From: Olleya sp. Bg11-27
GTDB lineage: Bacteria; Bacteroidota; Bacteroidia; Flavobacteriales; Flavobacteriaceae
NCBI RefSeq assembly: GCF_002831645.1
Contig: NZ_CP025117.1
Span: forward strand, 62,001-126,000
Reading direction: 5' to 3'
Length of the DNA stretch: 64,000 nucleotides
Shown piece after piece: positions 54,921 through 63,592 of this stretch. Each line of letters begins with the position of its first letter. Within the stretch, counting starts at the first letter, position 1. The notes beneath the pieces were generated by a model that was given only the letters and a program-made list of their open reading frames with translations, was not told the origin of the DNA and made no database searches. A program made the position numbers and the translations under genes.

Positions 54921-55715
54921 ATGACCTACCAAGGTGTGTTGACAAAAATGCAAACGGAGTTTACTAACCCCATTAATTACTACCTAGTATTTAAAAATGA
55001 CTTTATAAACCTTAATCAATTATTAAACAAAAACTTAGAATTTAGTTTTGTAAAATACGAGTGTTTAAACTGCCATTTAGACAAGCCTATTTACCGTCAA
55101 GGATTTTGCAAAAATTGTTTTTTTGAGATCCCACAAGCAGCAGATTGGATCATGAAACCCGAATTAAGTAAAGCACATCTAGGTATTGAAGAGCGTGATT
55201 TAGACTACGAAAAGCAGGTCCAACTAAAACCACATATTGTGTATTTGGCTAATTCTAGCAATGTAAAAGTTGGAGTTACAAGAAAAGGACAAGTCCCTAC
55301 ACGATGGATAGATCAGGGTGCACATGAAGCTATTGAAATTGTAGAAGTGCCTAACAGATATCTTGCAGGTATTACTGAAGTTGCTTTAAAAGATTATGTT
55401 GGTGACAAAACCAATTGGCGCACGATGTTAAAAAACGAGATTAAAGATGAAAATTTAATTGAATGGCGTGATAAGCTGAAACAATACATTCCGGACGAAG
55501 CCCAACAGTACTATATTGAAGATAATGAAGAAACCAATATTGAATTTCCAGTATTGCGCTACCCAACAAAACCGAAGTCATTAAACTTTACAAAAACAGC
55601 ACATTATACTGGTGTTTTAAAAGGAATTAAAGGACAGTATTTGATTTTTGAAGATGATACTGTTTGTAATATTAGAAGTAACGAAGGTCTCGTTGTAAAC
55701 ATAACTATTTTGTAA
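54921..55715 (+). CDS. DUF2797 protein with zinc ribbon and GIY-YIG-like region
   Basis: 264 aa. Cys48, Cys51, Cys63 and Cys66 (CLNC...CKNC) form a zinc-ribbon pattern. The next segment, IVYLANSSNVKVGVTRKG with Trp/Arg following, resembles the GIY-YIG nuclease core order. Catalytic activity is not established. A second ATG at 54948 is possible. It diverges from the GH3 gene with 42 bases between. Confidence 0.75.
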   Translation: MTYQGVLTKMQTEFTNPINYYLVFKNDFINLNQLLNKNLEFSFVKYECLNCHLDKPIYRQGFCKNCFFEIPQAADWIMKPELSKAHLGIEERDLDYEKQVQLKPHIVYLANSSNVKVGVTRKGQVPTRWIDQGAHEAIEIVEVPNRYLAGITEVALKDYVGDKTNWRTMLKNEIKDENLIEWRDKLKQYIPDEAQQYYIEDNEETNIEFPVLRYPTKPKSLNFTKTAHYTGVLKGIKGQYLIFEDDTVCNIRSNEGLVVNITIL

Positions 55716-55745
55716 TTATTACAATTGTGCAACGACTTAGTGTTT

Positions 55746-56111
55746 ATGGATACATTAATTTTTGTTTACAATGCTGACTCTGGAATTAAAAATCTGGCAA
55801 TAGATATTGCGCATAAATTATTTAGCCCAAAAACATATGCTTGTAATTTATGCGCATTAACTTTTAATACATTTTCGGAAAATACGATTTGGAAAGATTT
55901 TAGAAATAGAACCAATTTAAATATTGCGTTTTTACATACGGACGAGTTTAAAACCAAACACCCCAATCACGTTTTTGAATACCCGATTATTTTAAGTAAA
56001 AATAACAGTACTCTTGACGTCTTTTTATCTAAAGATGACATCAACGCACTATCCACAGTTGAAGAACTAATCCTTAATATTGAATCTAAATCTTGCGACA
56101 TGCTGCGTTAG
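55746..56111 (+). CDS. Conserved hypothetical protein
   Basis: 121 aa, not recognised beyond being a small soluble alpha/beta protein. It starts with a hydrophobic strand and NADSG-containing loop (TLIFVYNADSGIKNLAIDIA), then has Cys35 and Cys38 (YACNLCAL) and FLHTDEF. A redox or metal role is possible from the cysteines but unsupported. The ATG at 55746 is preferred to 55725, which sits only 9 bases after the DUF2797 stop; the two genes may be one unit. Confidence 0.6.
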   Translation: MDTLIFVYNADSGIKNLAIDIAHKLFSPKTYACNLCALTFNTFSENTIWKDFRNRTNLNIAFLHTDEFKTKHPNHVFEYPIILSKNNSTLDVFLSKDDINALSTVEELILNIESKSCDMLR

Positions 56112-56163
56112 CGGTAGTAATGGCATCCTTTTTTTACTGCCATATATGGTAAAAAAAGATATA

Positions 56164-56195
56164 ACCCTTCGACTACGCTCAGGATAAACTCCGAC
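56164..56195. repeat. Probable dispersed intergenic repeat
   Basis: The stretch beginning CCCTTCGACTACGCTCAGG is GC-richer than its surroundings and resembles an intergenic element found repeatedly in many Bacteroidota genomes. It lies in the 132-base gap between converging genes. Only one copy is visible here. Confidence 0.35.
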
Positions 56196-56243
56196 GCGCC
56201 CCTTGTGGTAACGCCCAACTTTGGCAAGCTAAATGCAGAAAAA

Positions 56244-56759
56244 CTACTCCTTAAACCAACCTGAATATTTAACGTAATTTTCTGCAATACGGTTTATCTC
56301 GCCATTGATTAACTCTTGACTAATATCTTTGACCTTTTTTGCTGGAACACCTGCGTAAATGCTACCAGACTCAACGGTTGTATTTTGAGTGACAACTGCT
56401 CCGGCTGCGACAATACTATTGCTTTCTACGACACAATTATCCATTACAATACTTCCCATACCTATCAAAACGTTATCATGGATTGTACATCCGTGGACAA
56501 TAGCATTGTGACCAATGGACACGTTATTACCTATTATGGTTGGATATTTTTGATACGTACAGTGTACAACTGCTCCATCTTGAACATTAACTTTGTCGCC
56601 TAATTTTATGTAATTAACATCACCGCGTAGTACGGCATTAAACCAAATACTGCATTGCTTACCTATTTGGACATCCCCAACGATGGTTGCATTTTCTGCG
56701 ATGTAACAATCTTCTGTTATTTGTGGTGCTTTACCGTTTACTGGTTTTATTATTGGCAT
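56244..56759 (-). CDS. Gamma-type carbonic anhydrase family protein (left-handed beta-helix)
   Basis: 171 aa of hexapeptide repeats. His66, His84 and His89 match the three zinc ligands of the gamma-carbonic anhydrase/YrdA family. Whether it hydrates CO2 or is a YrdA-like protein of unknown role cannot be read from sequence. Confidence 0.88.
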   Translation of the reverse strand: MPIIKPVNGKAPQITEDCYIAENATIVGDVQIGKQCSIWFNAVLRGDVNYIKLGDKVNVQDGAVVHCTYQKYPTIIGNNVSIGHNAIVHGCTIHDNVLIGMGSIVMDNCVVESNSIVAAGAVVTQNTTVESGSIYAGVPAKKVKDISQELINGEINRIAENYVKYSGWFKE

Positions 56760-56829
56760 GTGTTATTTATTTTATTGTTTTCGCTACTTTTATTTGTGCT
56801 TCTTAAAACACTCAAACTAACGTGTTGGA

Positions 56830-57564
56830 TTATTTAAAGTAAGACAATAGATCTGATTTTTTAGAGGCTGATACCATAATTTCTTTTCCGTTACTTAAAA
56901 CAACACTTCCGCCTTTTCCTTTTATATATTTAACAACCTCGCCTACGTTAACAAGGTAACTTTTGTGGACACGTGCAAATCCTGATGGTGTTAATGCATC
57001 TTCAAAATATTTTAGTGTCTTACTAACTACTTTCTTTTTATTGTTGTTTAAATAGATCTCTGTGTAATTATCGTCTGCTTTACAATATAATATATCTTTG
57101 GTGTTTAATACTTCAAATCCATCTTGCTGTGGTATGGTTATTTTTCCCGCTACGGTATTTGTTTTTGGTATTAAAACCTGGTCCTGTAAAGCATCTTCCT
57201 TTGACTTAATTTCGGAAACATAGTCTACAGCTTTAATCAACTCGTCAATATCAATAGGTTTCATTAAATAGTACGAGGCGTGTGCATTTAAAGCATCTAT
57301 CGCATAGTTGTTGTAAGCAGTTACAAATATAGTTTCGAAATCACGATCACCAACTTTATCTAACAAATCAAATGCGTTTCCATAAGGCATCTCTACATCA
57401 AGAAATACTAAATCTAAATCTAATGTACGAATCAGCTCTAAAGCTTCATTTACATTAGCTGCTTCGCCTAAAATATTGACTTTTGGACAGTATTTGGTTA
57501 AGTAGTTTTTTAGTATAGCTCTACTTTGTTCTTCGTCTTCTACTAGTATTGCGTTTAACGTCAT
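56830..57564 (-). CDS. LytTR-family response regulator
   Basis: 244 aa. The receiver domain (1-120) has acidic Asp10/Glu11 and phosphoacceptor Asp56 (VFLDVEMP). The LytTR DNA-binding domain (about 140-240) has KADDNYTEIYLNN and FARVHKSYLVNVG. It is coupled to the histidine kinase two bases upstream and is presumably phosphorylated by it. The target genes are unknown. Confidence 0.95.
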   Translation of the reverse strand: MTLNAILVEDEEQSRAILKNYLTKYCPKVNILGEAANVNEALELIRTLDLDLVFLDVEMPYGNAFDLLDKVGDRDFETIFVTAYNNYAIDALNAHASYYLMKPIDIDELIKAVDYVSEIKSKEDALQDQVLIPKTNTVAGKITIPQQDGFEVLNTKDILYCKADDNYTEIYLNNNKKKVVSKTLKYFEDALTPSGFARVHKSYLVNVGEVVKYIKGKGGSVVLSNGKEIMVSASKKSDLLSYFK

Positions 57565-57566
57565 GT

Positions 57567-59729
57567 TTAGTCTTTTTTTATTGTTACTACTACTTTAGTT
57601 CCCACATCTCCTTCAGTCCCATTATCATCTATAAGCACATCTACTTTGTCTTTATACATTTGATTTAAAATAGACACTCGTTTTTTAATATTACCTAAGC
57701 CTTTAGAGTTGTGCTTTTGTTGATTTTCTGTCTTTAAACTTTTAGACTTTTTACGTCCAATACCATTATCTGCAATAGTAATTGCAATAACACCTTTTTG
57801 CTTTTTGATTATCGAAATATGTAATACTCCCATATCCGTTTTATAACGTAGTCCGTGCCACACAGCGTTTTCAATATAAGGCTGAAGTAACATAGGCGGA
57901 ATCTGATATGCTTCGATATCTATAGTTTTATCGACTTCTATTGTATATTCAAACTTATCCTTAAACCTAAAGTGCTCTAGTTTGGTATATAATTCTATCA
58001 ATTCGATTTCTTTTTGAAGCGGAATAAAATCTTCTTCAGAATTCTCTAAAACAGCGCGCATCAATTTTGAAAAATCTGACAGGTATTTGTTTGCTGTACG
58101 CTCATCATTGGTCGCAATAAAACTATTAACCGAGTTTAACGCGTTGAAGATAAAATGCGGGTTCATCTGACTCCTTAAAGACTTTAAAGCTAATAAATTA
58201 TTAGCTAATTTTTGTTGTTTAATATACTTATACATTAAATACGCTGTTAAAGCTAGCAAGAATAAACCACCAATTAGAGAATAAATAATTAACTCCTGTC
58301 TCTTGTTTTTTTCTTCCGATAGTTCAACTTGACTTAGCGTTAATTTACGATCGGTTTCTAATGTTGCAATTCGGTTTTGCTTTTCGGTAATACTTTTATT
58401 AAATCGCGCTGCTTGCGATATTTCCTGTTCTTTTTTTATATAAAGTTGATCAACCGTTTTTATGTATTCATCAAATGTTTTTTTAGCTTCGTTAAAATTC
58501 CCTGATTCCACATAAACATCTGTTAGCTTTTTAATCGCATCCTTTTTAACTGTTAAATCCTCTTTTTTATCTGCCTCTTCTATGCTTTTTTCTAAATAAG
58601 GAATAGCTTCTTGATAGTCTTTTTGAAGAAAATAAGCACTCCCTATTTTATAATTTTGCTTTTGTTTAGTGATACTACTTTCATTAGCAATAATAGAATC
58701 CTTTTCAATAACATCTATATCTTTAATAATTTCTTTTCTAGTTGCAATCTCTTCATCATACGATTGATTTACATTTTGAAAATCTGCAAACTTAACTTTC
58801 TGTTCTACTTCTCTAGTTTTATTTTCTTGAGCAGCCATAACTACAGAGTTTTCCAATAACACTTCTGCTTTTTTCTTTTTACCCTCCGTATTATAAACCG
58901 CTCCTAACTTAGAGTTTAAATCAGTTATTTTAGGTTGAATTTTATTAGTTGTCGCTATTTTTAAACCTTCAGTATAGGCTATTCTCGCTTTTTTTGAATC
59001 GTTAATTTTAGCATACACATCCCCTAAACCTTCTAAACGTATAACCGCTTGCCAATTTGATAAATCATTAGATTTAACACTGTTATAAATAGCTAAACTC
59101 TCTTGGTGATTTTTGTTATTAAAATAAGCCTTAGCCAATTTTAAATTAACATCATTAGAGTTTACATTATTCAAACTTATTCTATAATTAGTTACTGCCA
59201 AATCATACTGTTTCCAATATGTATAAATATCTGCTAATAATTCAAAAGCTTCTGCATTTTGTTTAACAGAACTACTTTTAGGAATACTCTCTGTAATAAA
59301 TTGAATGCTTTTCTCTGCAGATACCTTCTTATAAAATAACGCCGAATCTAATGTGCTTTTAAAAGAATTTTCTTTAGTTTTCTTTCTAAACACCAAAGCA
59401 TCTTCTATAATTGACTGTACTTCTACCCTTATGTCTTCATCATTTTTAATAGTATAATAGATAGTTTCGAAGTCTTTGTGACTTATCATTATCTCATCCC
59501 CTTTTTTTACTTCTACTCTAAAATCACCACTTAATCCTGTACTTGTATAAGAGCCGCCATTAACTTGGATGTTAACGTCTGAAATAGGGTTATAACTATC
59601 ACTTTCAAGCACTAATCCTTTTACCGTAAAAGTCTCTGATTTTACTTTAGGCTCGGCCTGTTGCGCACAACTTATCCCTTGTAAAATAATACTCAAAATA
59701 AGAGTTAATATTAAATGTGTATTTTTCAT
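57567..59729 (-). CDS. LytS-type sensor histidine kinase with CarboxypepD-like and TPR domains
   Basis: 720 aa. A signal peptide is followed by a carboxypeptidase-regulatory-like domain (about 30-110), a run of TPR helices (about 130-440), a coiled coil, one membrane segment (about 483-503) and a His_kinase module with SQMNPHFIFNALNSV (His about 525) and the ATP-binding ADNGIGRKKS. The sensor half would lie in the periplasm. The signal is unknown. It is co-transcribed with the LytTR regulator. Confidence 0.93.
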   Translation of the reverse strand: MKNTHLILTLILSIILQGISCAQQAEPKVKSETFTVKGLVLESDSYNPISDVNIQVNGGSYTSTGLSGDFRVEVKKGDEIMISHKDFETIYYTIKNDEDIRVEVQSIIEDALVFRKKTKENSFKSTLDSALFYKKVSAEKSIQFITESIPKSSSVKQNAEAFELLADIYTYWKQYDLAVTNYRISLNNVNSNDVNLKLAKAYFNNKNHQESLAIYNSVKSNDLSNWQAVIRLEGLGDVYAKINDSKKARIAYTEGLKIATTNKIQPKITDLNSKLGAVYNTEGKKKKAEVLLENSVVMAAQENKTREVEQKVKFADFQNVNQSYDEEIATRKEIIKDIDVIEKDSIIANESSITKQKQNYKIGSAYFLQKDYQEAIPYLEKSIEEADKKEDLTVKKDAIKKLTDVYVESGNFNEAKKTFDEYIKTVDQLYIKKEQEISQAARFNKSITEKQNRIATLETDRKLTLSQVELSEEKNKRQELIIYSLIGGLFLLALTAYLMYKYIKQQKLANNLLALKSLRSQMNPHFIFNALNSVNSFIATNDERTANKYLSDFSKLMRAVLENSEEDFIPLQKEIELIELYTKLEHFRFKDKFEYTIEVDKTIDIEAYQIPPMLLQPYIENAVWHGLRYKTDMGVLHISIIKKQKGVIAITIADNGIGRKKSKSLKTENQQKHNSKGLGNIKKRVSILNQMYKDKVDVLIDDNGTEGDVGTKVVVTIKKD

Positions 59730-59934
59730 TTATAAATTTCTAAAACATAAACTTACGCACTTTAAACCATTAAATAAAACACCCTTTTTTATTTTAATCG
59801 TATAAAACAATTTAAATAGATCACTTTACTCATTTATAAATCGATCTCACTCATTTAAAGCTCACGTTCCCTCATTTTTAATTTATTTTTAAAAAAGATA
59901 CCCCTAGGTTTACTTAAACAAAATATAAAAAATA

Positions 59935-60948
59935 ATGAAAATCACTAAGCTAACTTATTTATTTCTATTACTTACTGTTTGTATTCAAGCACAACATAAA
60001 GGGAATTACAACCAAGATATCTCTAGACAAAATATTGCTACGGGAAATGCAATTATTTATGGACAATCTCCGAAGCATATAACTCAAAATCTAAACCCAA
60101 GCAGCACAATAATTATAGACGTAAGAGCATTACAAAATGTAAAAGCGAATACTTATACAGCTATTTTTAATGTCTCACAGATTGGAAAAACAGCCGAGAC
60201 TACAAATCAATTAATGAATGATCGTATAAGTAATATAAAACAAGAACTCGCTTTTAAAGGTATTTCTGAAAAAGACATTGCCATTGATGTTATTTCATTT
60301 GTACCTGTTTATGAAGTTGAAGTCACTAAAAAATTATTTAGTAAGACCTATACTGAAGTCCCGAAAGGATTTGAGTTACAACAAAATATTCATATTAAAT
60401 TTACAAAAACGCAGCAATTTGAAAATATCTTAACTGCATGTGCTAAAAATGAAATCTACAATCTTGTTAAGGTCGATTATTTTATTGAAAACATAGAAGA
60501 AGTCTATAAAAACCTTCAAACCAAACTATTAGCACTTATAGCACAGAAAAAAGACTACTATAATCTTTTAGGATTTAAACTTGATGACTATAACGCAATT
60601 ATAGCTGATCAAAAGTATTGCTATTTCCCTAAAGACTTCTATCAGCACTATCAAGCGTATAACAGTATTTCGTTTCAAGCATTAAATAAAGACAAGGGTA
60701 TTACAGAAGTAAAAAAACAAACATCATATTATTATCAACCATTATCTTATGAAAAATACGATATCGTTATCAACCCTTCCATTTTAGAACCTGTTGTACA
60801 AATAGGTATGGAAATAAAACTACACTTCACACCAAAGCCTAAGGAACAAAAAGCAAAACCTATAGTTAAAACTGAAATCAAGCACAAATATTATGTGATT
60901 TCTCCCGATGGAAATATTGATATTAAAGAATTGAATACAACCATTTAA
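59935..60948 (+). CDS. SIMPL (DUF541) domain secreted protein
   Basis: 337 aa. A signal peptide ends IQAQ, then a region (about 45-300) whose pattern VRALQNVKANTYTAIFNVSQ and RISNIKQELAFKGISEKDI is typical of SIMPL/DUF541 proteins, found in the periplasm or outer membrane. Function is unknown. It stands alone, divergent from the kinase gene across 205 bases in which I see no clear promoter. Confidence 0.7.
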   Translation: MKITKLTYLFLLLTVCIQAQHKGNYNQDISRQNIATGNAIIYGQSPKHITQNLNPSSTIIIDVRALQNVKANTYTAIFNVSQIGKTAETTNQLMNDRISNIKQELAFKGISEKDIAIDVISFVPVYEVEVTKKLFSKTYTEVPKGFELQQNIHIKFTKTQQFENILTACAKNEIYNLVKVDYFIENIEEVYKNLQTKLLALIAQKKDYYNLLGFKLDDYNAIIADQKYCYFPKDFYQHYQAYNSISFQALNKDKGITEVKKQTSYYYQPLSYEKYDIVINPSILEPVVQIGMEIKLHFTPKPKEQKAKPIVKTEIKHKYYVISPDGNIDIKELNTTI

Positions 60949-60958
60949 ATTATAGTCA

Positions 60959-60994
60959 CAAAAAAAGCCTCAGTAAAATGAGGCTTTTTTTTAT
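60959..60994. terminator. Bidirectional terminator between the SIMPL and PorP/SprF genes
   Basis: AAAAAAGCCTCA and TGAGGCTTTTTT pair around GTAAAA. The A- and T-runs allow function on both strands for the converging genes. Confidence 0.88.
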
Positions 60995-61014
60995 GTTTTA
61001 TGATATGTTGCTTA

Positions 61015-62025
61015 TTAGTTAATTGCAGGGCAATTACAACTGTATCTTTCTTTTCCGCAGTTAAAATTAAGTCCCAATGTTAATTGATGAAAACCTCCAT
61101 TATTAAACACGACAGAATTAGATTGATAACTATACGTATAAGCAAAAACAAAGTTATTAACTTCTACACCTAAAATAGGTGTAATATATTGTAATTTTTG
61201 ACTACTAACTCCTGACCCATCCAAAAACTCAGCACCATCCAAAGAACGTCTATAAGACAACCCTCCCCAAACTTTACCAAATTCTATAGATTTATATGCT
61301 TTAAGATTGATATCAAAAGACGCCTCTTCCGTAGCGTCTCTATACATAAACATTGCTGAAGGTTCAAAACTCCAATCACTACCGTAACTACCAAAAGTAT
61401 TTCCAACAGAAACCAGGTAAGTTCTTAAGTTATCATAACTCAAACCTTGTTCGTTAAAATTTACACCTTCGTTATTTAACAAGTTTTTAATTGTCCCATG
61501 TGCATAAAAATTATACAAGAAATATGAAAAACCTAAATCTACATTAAAATTAGTTGCAGATTGTTCTATTCCAGATATTATTGGATCAAATCCATCAGCT
61601 AAAAAGCTAGTTTCATCTAATTTATATTGTATTGCACCAGCACTTAAACCAAAAGATAATTGATTTAAATCCGTAGTACTTCTAGAAAACATTAAGTGAT
61701 GTGCATAAGTAAAATAAGCCCCCGTTTGTGAGTGGTATCCATTTTTATCACTGTATACAATCGCTCCAATACCAGATTGGGATTCACCAATACGACCATT
61801 AACACTAGCCGTTACTAGCTTTGGTGCATTATCATCCCCAAACCATTGTTGTCTACCGGTGATTCTCAGCTTAGCACAATTTGCAGCACCAGCCATAGAT
61901 GGGTGTATTAAATAATAGTTGTCTGTTAAATAATCAGAGTAGATAGGTAACCCCTCCTGGGCTTTAGACAACTGAGTACCAAACAAGGCAACAATTGCTA
62001 TTAAAAATATGCGTTTTAATCTCAT
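61015..62025 (-). CDS. PorP/SprF-family type IX secretion outer-membrane protein
   Basis: 336 aa. A signal peptide ends SKAQ, then the family start EGLPIYSDYLTDNYYLIHPS MAGAANCAKLRI and a beta-barrel body ending LGLNFNCGKERYSCNCPAIN. In gliding Bacteroidota, PorP/SprF proteins serve type B cargo secretion by T9SS and often sit next to the cargo gene. A type B cargo 3' end lies about 1.6 kb away here, but on the other side of nfu and dodecin genes. Confidence 0.88.
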   Translation of the reverse strand: MRLKRIFLIAIVALFGTQLSKAQEGLPIYSDYLTDNYYLIHPSMAGAANCAKLRITGRQQWFGDDNAPKLVTASVNGRIGESQSGIGAIVYSDKNGYHSQTGAYFTYAHHLMFSRSTTDLNQLSFGLSAGAIQYKLDETSFLADGFDPIISGIEQSATNFNVDLGFSYFLYNFYAHGTIKNLLNNEGVNFNEQGLSYDNLRTYLVSVGNTFGSYGSDWSFEPSAMFMYRDATEEASFDINLKAYKSIEFGKVWGGLSYRRSLDGAEFLDGSGVSSQKLQYITPILGVEVNNFVFAYTYSYQSNSVVFNNGGFHQLTLGLNFNCGKERYSCNCPAIN

Positions 62026-62256
62026 AATCTCTAAATTCGAAGTAGATAGGTTTAAATGGTCAGTTGTTAGGTTTATAACTCTTTTTTAACTTAAAAATTA
62101 TAAATAAGATTCAAATATATAAATTTACTCCATATAAAGTCACTCCTAAAAGTTAAAGGTTCAAGATAAAAATGTTTTATCAAATAAACTAAAAAAAAAC
62201 AAATTTTGATAGTTTTATAAAATTAGCATATCCTAGATACCTATACTTTTCTTTAG

Positions 62257-62264
62257 TATTTTTG
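62257..62264 (+). promoter_or_regulatory. Candidate -7 box of the Nfu gene
   Basis: TATTTTTG matches TAnnTTTG exactly, 15 bases upstream of the preferred ATG. The -33 element is unclear. Confidence 0.35.
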
Positions 62265-62279
62265 CATAAAAAAGTACCG

Positions 62280-63182
62280 ATGAGCAATTTTAAAGTTTCC
62301 ATTCAAGAAACCTCAAACCCGACTATAATTAAATTCGAACTTAATCAGTTTATAACTAAACATCAAAGCTTTGAGTTTAATAACATTGACGAAGCCAAAG
62401 ACTCTCCTTTAGCTCAGCAATTGTTCTACCTTCCTTTTGTCAAAAAAGTGTATATTTCTAGTAATTTTATAGCTATTGAACGTTATAGTATTGTGGAATG
62501 GGACGCTGTTAAAACAGAAGTGTCAGAACAAATAGAATCGTATCTAAATGATGGCGGAAGCGTTGTCTCAGATTTAGCTGAAACAAAAAAAGTAGCAGTT
62601 ACCGTTTACACGGAAAGTACGCCAAACCCATCCGTATTAAAATTTGTAGCAAACAAAAAATTAGTTACGGCATCATACGAATTCACTTCAATTGAAACAG
62701 CAAAGCCATCACCTATGGCTACTGCATTATTTCACTTCCCTTTTGTAAAGAGCGTGTTTTTTGATGAAAACTTTGTTTCTATTACTAAATATGACATTGC
62801 AGAATGGAGTGATATATCTTTTGAATTAAGAGAATTTATAAGAACTTATATTGAAGATGCAAAAGAAATTGTTTCACCAAATGCTCCTGAAGTTGTAGAA
62901 AAATCAATTGAGAAAGTTGAAGCACATTTTGAAACACTTGATGATACTTCTAAAGAGATTATAAATATCTTGGAAGAATACGTTAAGCCAGCTGTTGCAA
63001 GTGACGGAGGAAATATTCAGTTTGAATCTTATGATCAAGCTACAAAAACAGTAAAAGTAATTTTACAAGGCGCTTGTAGTGGTTGTCCATCGTCTACTTA
63101 TACATTAAAAAGCGGAATTGAAAACATGTTAAAAGAAATGTTAGCAGGTAAAGTTGATTCTGTCGTTGCCATAAACGGTTAA
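62280..63182 (+). CDS. Nfu-type Fe-S scaffold/carrier protein with duplicated Nfu N-domain
   Basis: 300 aa. Two Nfu-N domains (about 3-90 and 105-190) show the paired motifs TSNPTIIKFELNQ and STPNPSVLKFVANKK. The C-terminal NifU domain (about 220-300) ends with the cluster-binding Cys pair in GACSGCPSS (about 264 and 267). It carries Fe-S clusters to client apoproteins. The ATG at 62280 is preferred to a TTG at 62262. Confidence 0.93.
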   Translation: MSNFKVSIQETSNPTIIKFELNQFITKHQSFEFNNIDEAKDSPLAQQLFYLPFVKKVYISSNFIAIERYSIVEWDAVKTEVSEQIESYLNDGGSVVSDLAETKKVAVTVYTESTPNPSVLKFVANKKLVTASYEFTSIETAKPSPMATALFHFPFVKSVFFDENFVSITKYDIAEWSDISFELREFIRTYIEDAKEIVSPNAPEVVEKSIEKVEAHFETLDDTSKEIINILEEYVKPAVASDGGNIQFESYDQATKTVKVILQGACSGCPSSTYTLKSGIENMLKEMLAGKVDSVVAING

Positions 63183-63302
63183 TTTCATCCTTAAAAAACT
63201 ACTGTTCATCTGTTTACTCCTTTTATTAGAACCTTTAAAACAGCGATAATTATATTAATATTCGTAAATTGAAGGAACAAACAATAATTAAAAAATATTA
63301 TT

Positions 63303-63503
63303 ATGGCAGTATTAAAAGTAATTGAAGTATTATCTAACTCAGATAAAAGCTGGGAAGATGCAACCAAAAAAGCAGTAAAGCATGCTTCTAAAAGTGTGAA
63401 AAACATTCGTTCTGTATATGTACAGGATCAAAGCGCTAGTGTTAAAGATGGTGAAGTTGTTGACTTTAGAGTAAACTTAAAAATCACTTTTGAAGTTAAT
63501 TAA
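63303..63503 (+). CDS. Dodecin family flavin-binding protein
   Basis: 66 aa with the family pattern VIEVLSNSDKSWEDATKKAV, ending in a strand (VNLKITFEVN). Dodecins form hollow dodecamers that store flavins. It is a single-gene unit. Confidence 0.93.
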   Translation: MAVLKVIEVLSNSDKSWEDATKKAVKHASKSVKNIRSVYVQDQSASVKDGEVVDFRVNLKITFEVN

Positions 63504-63529
63504 TTACATTTTTAATCTTACCTAAGTAT

Positions 63530-63565
63530 AAAAAAAAGCCTGAACATATGTTCAGGCTTTTTTAT
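63530..63565. terminator. Bidirectional terminator between dodecin and the T9SS cargo gene
   Basis: A perfect palindrome around GCCTGAACAT/ATGTTCAGGC is flanked by A- and T-runs, fitting both converging genes. Confidence 0.88.
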
Positions 63566-63592
63566 TTATTATAATTAAGTGACGATTTAAAT

